The notes under the pieces were generated by a model. The model was not told the DNA's origin and did not search any database. It saw only the letters and a program-made list of their open reading frames with translations. Shown one piece after another: positions 63,301 through 64,000 of a DNA stretch of 64,000 bases. Within the stretch, counting starts at the first letter, position 1. Every line of letters begins with the position of its first letter. The DNA is taken from assembly GCA_907165065.1 (NCBI GenBank), contig OU015523.1, forward strand, positions 21,231,834 to 21,295,833. The letters are read 5' to 3'. Origin of the DNA: Caprimulgus europaeus. Lineage: Eukaryota > Chordata > Aves > Caprimulgiformes > Caprimulgidae. The translations under genes and the position numbers were made by a program.

Positions 63301-64000
63301 AGAGACCCCGATCTTAAAAATCCTTGTAAATATTCTTACATGGTCAAGTCCCACCAATAATTAGGCTAACAGTTATCAATGTTGTACCAAAGAAACTTGA
63401 TCCAGGAATAAAAAAAACCAACCCCCTGCATTTCAAAATGCACACAGGCCCTTGAATTGAACAAAACTGAAGATGGGAAAGAATGCTACCTCAACTTATG
63501 ACCACACTGTGATGGACTTTGGTGTCCTCATGTTTGTGAGGGTTTTTACCTTCAATGATTTCAATCTTTGAAAAGACATACCTGTGACTGAAGTGATCCC
63601 AGACATAAATCTGCCAGGACAAAATATGGCATCCAGTATAACCCTCAATATCCTCTACATAAGTTAGAAACTAGAAGCTATCTGAGCCACCAGATTTAAA
63701 ATACTTGCCATGTGTTTACAGCTGTTGTTACTTATAAATGATTTGCTCTTGGAAATACCAAGTATAGTAGTTTTCTGTACTCACCAGCCACTTTTTTTCT
63801 GGGTGACTACCTGAAATTGTTACAGTCTCAAAGGCATCCTAAATGAATCTTCATATTATGCCAAAAGGTTAACCAAGAAATCAACCTTTCATCCTGTCTC
63901 GACCTGGAAAGAAGGCGGTGCAAATTGTAGTGATGATGCCTAAGCTAGTGAGATGCCTGATCAGTGTGTCAAGCCGGGGTTTAATGCTAATGAGGGCTCT
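57336..64000. other. Non-coding block, right end of window
   Basis: AT-rich sequence with no recognisable gene or repeat family. All open frames are under 90 codons. Isolated AATAAA words, for example near 63068 (GTAAATAAAACA), lack any recognisable upstream coding exon and are not called as polyadenylation sites. The window ends without a clear boundary. Confidence 0.6.
60083..60110 (+). repeat. 13-bp direct repeat with 15-bp period
   Basis: TGTCCTTTATGAC occurs at 60083-60095 and again, identical, at 60098-60110, with two bases between. It is probably a small slippage duplication. Confidence 0.85.

Noticed and set aside
1-64000. Search for tRNA, rRNA, snRNA, CRISPR arrays, prokaryotic operons and endogenous retroviral coding regions
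   Set aside because: No B-box-bearing tRNA-like sequence, no regularly spaced repeats, no bacterial-style genes, and no retroviral polymerase motif or paired LTRs were recognised. The only reverse-transcriptase remains are the LINE relics at 39-41 kb.

Overview
The window looks like non-coding nuclear DNA from a bird, or a close sauropsid relative. The clearest evidence is two CR1 retrotransposon 3' ends, at about 17.6-17.9 kb and 33.7 kb, the second ending in the ATTCTATG-type octamer tail typical of avian CR1. Two degraded CR1/L3-type LINE polymerase relics at 39.3-40.9 kb and one older interspersed repeat at 57.0-57.3 kb support this. The sequence is AT-rich, with few recognisable repeats and only short microsatellites, as expected of a compact avian genome. 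No open reading frame exceeds about 155 codons, and I recognise no protein family apart from the LINE remnants. There are no bacterial-style operons, CRISPR arrays, tRNA or rRNA genes.

Layout. From 1 to 17.6 kb is non-coding sequence with a pure (AAT)29 microsatellite at 1.17 kb, several small inverted repeats and an 85-bp hairpin at 16.57 kb. A CR1 copy lies at 17.6-17.9 kb. From 17.9 to 32.8 kb is more non-coding sequence with short hairpins, a 13-bp tandem duplication, a 12-bp tandem repeat and a long pyrimidine tract. At 32.80-33.37 kb is a strong CpG island, the only convincing promoter in the window. It has a G-quadruplex-prone core, three RFX-type half-sites and good plus-strand splice donors, so transcription probably runs rightward. 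A possible second exon lies at 33.91-33.98 kb. If so, much of 33.3-64 kb is the first intron(s) of an unidentified gene, and 1-32.8 kb is upstream intergenic DNA or belongs to a divergent transcript.

From 33.8 to 64 kb is intron-like or intergenic DNA. It contains a purine-rich stretch of about 1 kb, the two adjacent antisense LINE relics, a small CpG-rich patch at 45.1-45.3 kb, homeodomain/HNF1-type AT palindromes, simple repeats and the ancient repeat at 57 kb.

I found no new multi-gene system. The observations most worth a second look are the CpG-island promoter with its candidate 5' exons, the two head-to-tail LINE relics whose minus-strand translations still show reverse-transcriptase signatures, and the hairpin at 16.6 kb.
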